NCBI RefSeq assembly: GCF_003664125.1
Contig: NZ_RCCP01000001.1
Location: 62,001 to 126,000 of the forward strand
Source: Planococcus citreus
GTDB taxonomy: Bacteria; Bacillota; Bacilli; Bacillales_A; Planococcaceae
Length of the DNA stretch: 64,000 nucleotides
Direction: 5' to 3'
Position numbers and translations under genes: made by a program. The notes beneath the pieces were generated by a model, which was not told where the DNA came from, made no database searches, and saw only the letters and a list, made by a program, of their open reading frames with translations. Positions 63,442 through 64,000 of this stretch are shown piece after piece (the stretch's first letter is position 1; each line of letters opens with the position of its first letter).

Positions 63442-64000
63442 TCAACTAGGGGTGTGCTTATGGTAATGGCTGACCGATAACTGGTGGGCTTGGCGAACTT
63501 TGCGCAAACCGAACCACCACAAGAACAGCATGAACGGGACAGCGCCGTACAATAGATTATCGTAGGCGTAAAGAGAAGCATTATAGGCGATGTGCAAAAG
63601 TGCCCCCGCAAATAAAGCCGCCACAAGCCACCATTTGCTCTCCCTTTTTTCGGTGAATTTCGCTTTTCCGTAATAAAAGCCCATGACTACACCGAATAAG
63701 GCATGGCTTGACACTGGCAGGAATGCCCGCAGGAAAGCTGCGCCTAGCCCGAACTCCAGTAGATATAAAATATTTTCGACTGTGGCGAACCCGAGCGATA
63801 AACTCGCGCCGTATAAAATCCCGTCGTACGGGTCTTCAAAATCGATATGGCGGAATACTGCCGCAAGCAGGACGATCCACTTAAAGAATTCTTCCAACAA
63901 ACTCGAGAACAAGACGGATTTCACGAAGGTGTTCTGGAAGACATTTTCAGCTTCAAACACATATTGGATAAACAGAATAGGGAATGTCAGAAGAGCGCCG
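63442..64000 (-). CDS. prsW: Intramembrane protease PrsW, N-terminus cut by window edge
   Basis: The frame is open to the window end, with at least 13 codons before the first internal Met at 63960, so the N-terminal region is missing. The visible 172 residues hold the PrsW hallmark EEFFKW (site of the catalytic Glu pair), ATVENILYL, SSHALFGVVMGFYYG and LHIAYN, spread over several membrane helices. In B. subtilis PrsW starts cleavage of the anti-sigma factor RsiW. The target here is inferred from the family. Confidence 0.93.
   Translation of the reverse strand, partial: GALLTFPILFIQYVFEAENVFQNTFVKSVLFSSLLEEFFKWIVLLAAVFRHIDFEDPYDGILYGASLSLGFATVENILYLLEFGLGAAFLRAFLPVSSHALFGVVMGFYYGKAKFTEKRESKWWLVAALFAGALLHIAYNASLYAYDNLLYGAVPFMLFLWWFGLRKVRQAHQLSVSHYHKHTPS

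Noticed and set aside
1..64000. Prophage, insertion sequence, integron, tRNA cluster or defence island
   Set aside because: No transposase, integrase, phage structural gene, restriction or toxin-antitoxin gene, or tRNA-like cloverleaf was recognised; nearly all genes are core Bacillales genes in conserved order.

Overview
The window is a stretch of core chromosome from a Gram-positive bacterium of the order Bacillales. Most likely it is a non-sporulating member of the Planococcaceae such as Planococcus or Planomicrobium. Gene order follows the Bacillus subtilis region from ypsC/rnpB/gpsB through recU-ponA, dinG, panCD, birA, dapB, qcrABC, the aro genes, menG/hepST, hup, gpsA, der, cmk and prsW. 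Several genes found there in B. subtilis are missing: spoIVA, ypeB/sleB, cheR, trpEDCFBA, hisC, bshB1, panB and ypfA. The loss of spoIVA and ypeB/sleB fits a non-spore-former. The organism assignment is an inference from protein similarity recalled from memory, not from a search.

Layout. 1-11.8 kb holds accessory metabolism: a partial S66 peptidase, a YhfK-type oxidoreductase, an SDR plus YtcJ-like amidohydrolase operon, a CNNM/CBS membrane protein, a rhodanese, the double dynamin DynA and another SDR. 11.8-21.5 kb holds YpwA, the DinG-family helicase YpvA, the YpsC methyltransferase, RNase P RNA with a clear promoter, GpsB, and the MrfA/MrfB mitomycin-repair pair followed upstream by YppE. 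21.6-33 kb has recU-ponA on the plus strand facing a long minus-strand operon dinG-ypmA-ypmB-aspB-asnS-dnaD-nth-ypoC. 33-39.4 kb holds panCD with an unusual leader, then dapB-mgsA-bshA-cca-birA. 39.4-46.3 kb holds ypjC, yugP, ypjA, the menaquinol:cytochrome c reductase genes qcrABC and ypiFBA. 46.3-51.4 kb is the aromatic branch aroC-aroB-aroH-tyrA-aroA. 51.6-56 kb carries ndk, menaquinone side-chain and ring methylation genes (hepS-menG-hepT), mtrB, folE and hup. 56-64 kb carries yphF, yphE, gpsA, der, fni, an S1-domain protein, plsC, cmk and a partial prsW.

How the genes work together. The respiratory theme (chorismate from aro, menaquinone tail and methylation from hep/menG, and the bc complex from qcrABC) is spread along one side. 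DNA maintenance (mrfAB, recU, nth, dnaD, dinG, ypvA, hup) and envelope growth (ponA, gpsB, ypmB/TseB, ReoY-like YpiB, DynA) make up much of the rest. No prophage, insertion sequence, CRISPR array or tRNA was seen.

The most unusual signals are non-coding. The panC leader of about 180 nt holds a perfect terminator, a competing alternative helix, a Shine-Dalgarno-sequestering hairpin and a Leu/Phe-rich leader ORF. At 6.05-6.43 kb a folded intergenic repeat lies between two copies of the same 23-nt terminator hairpin.
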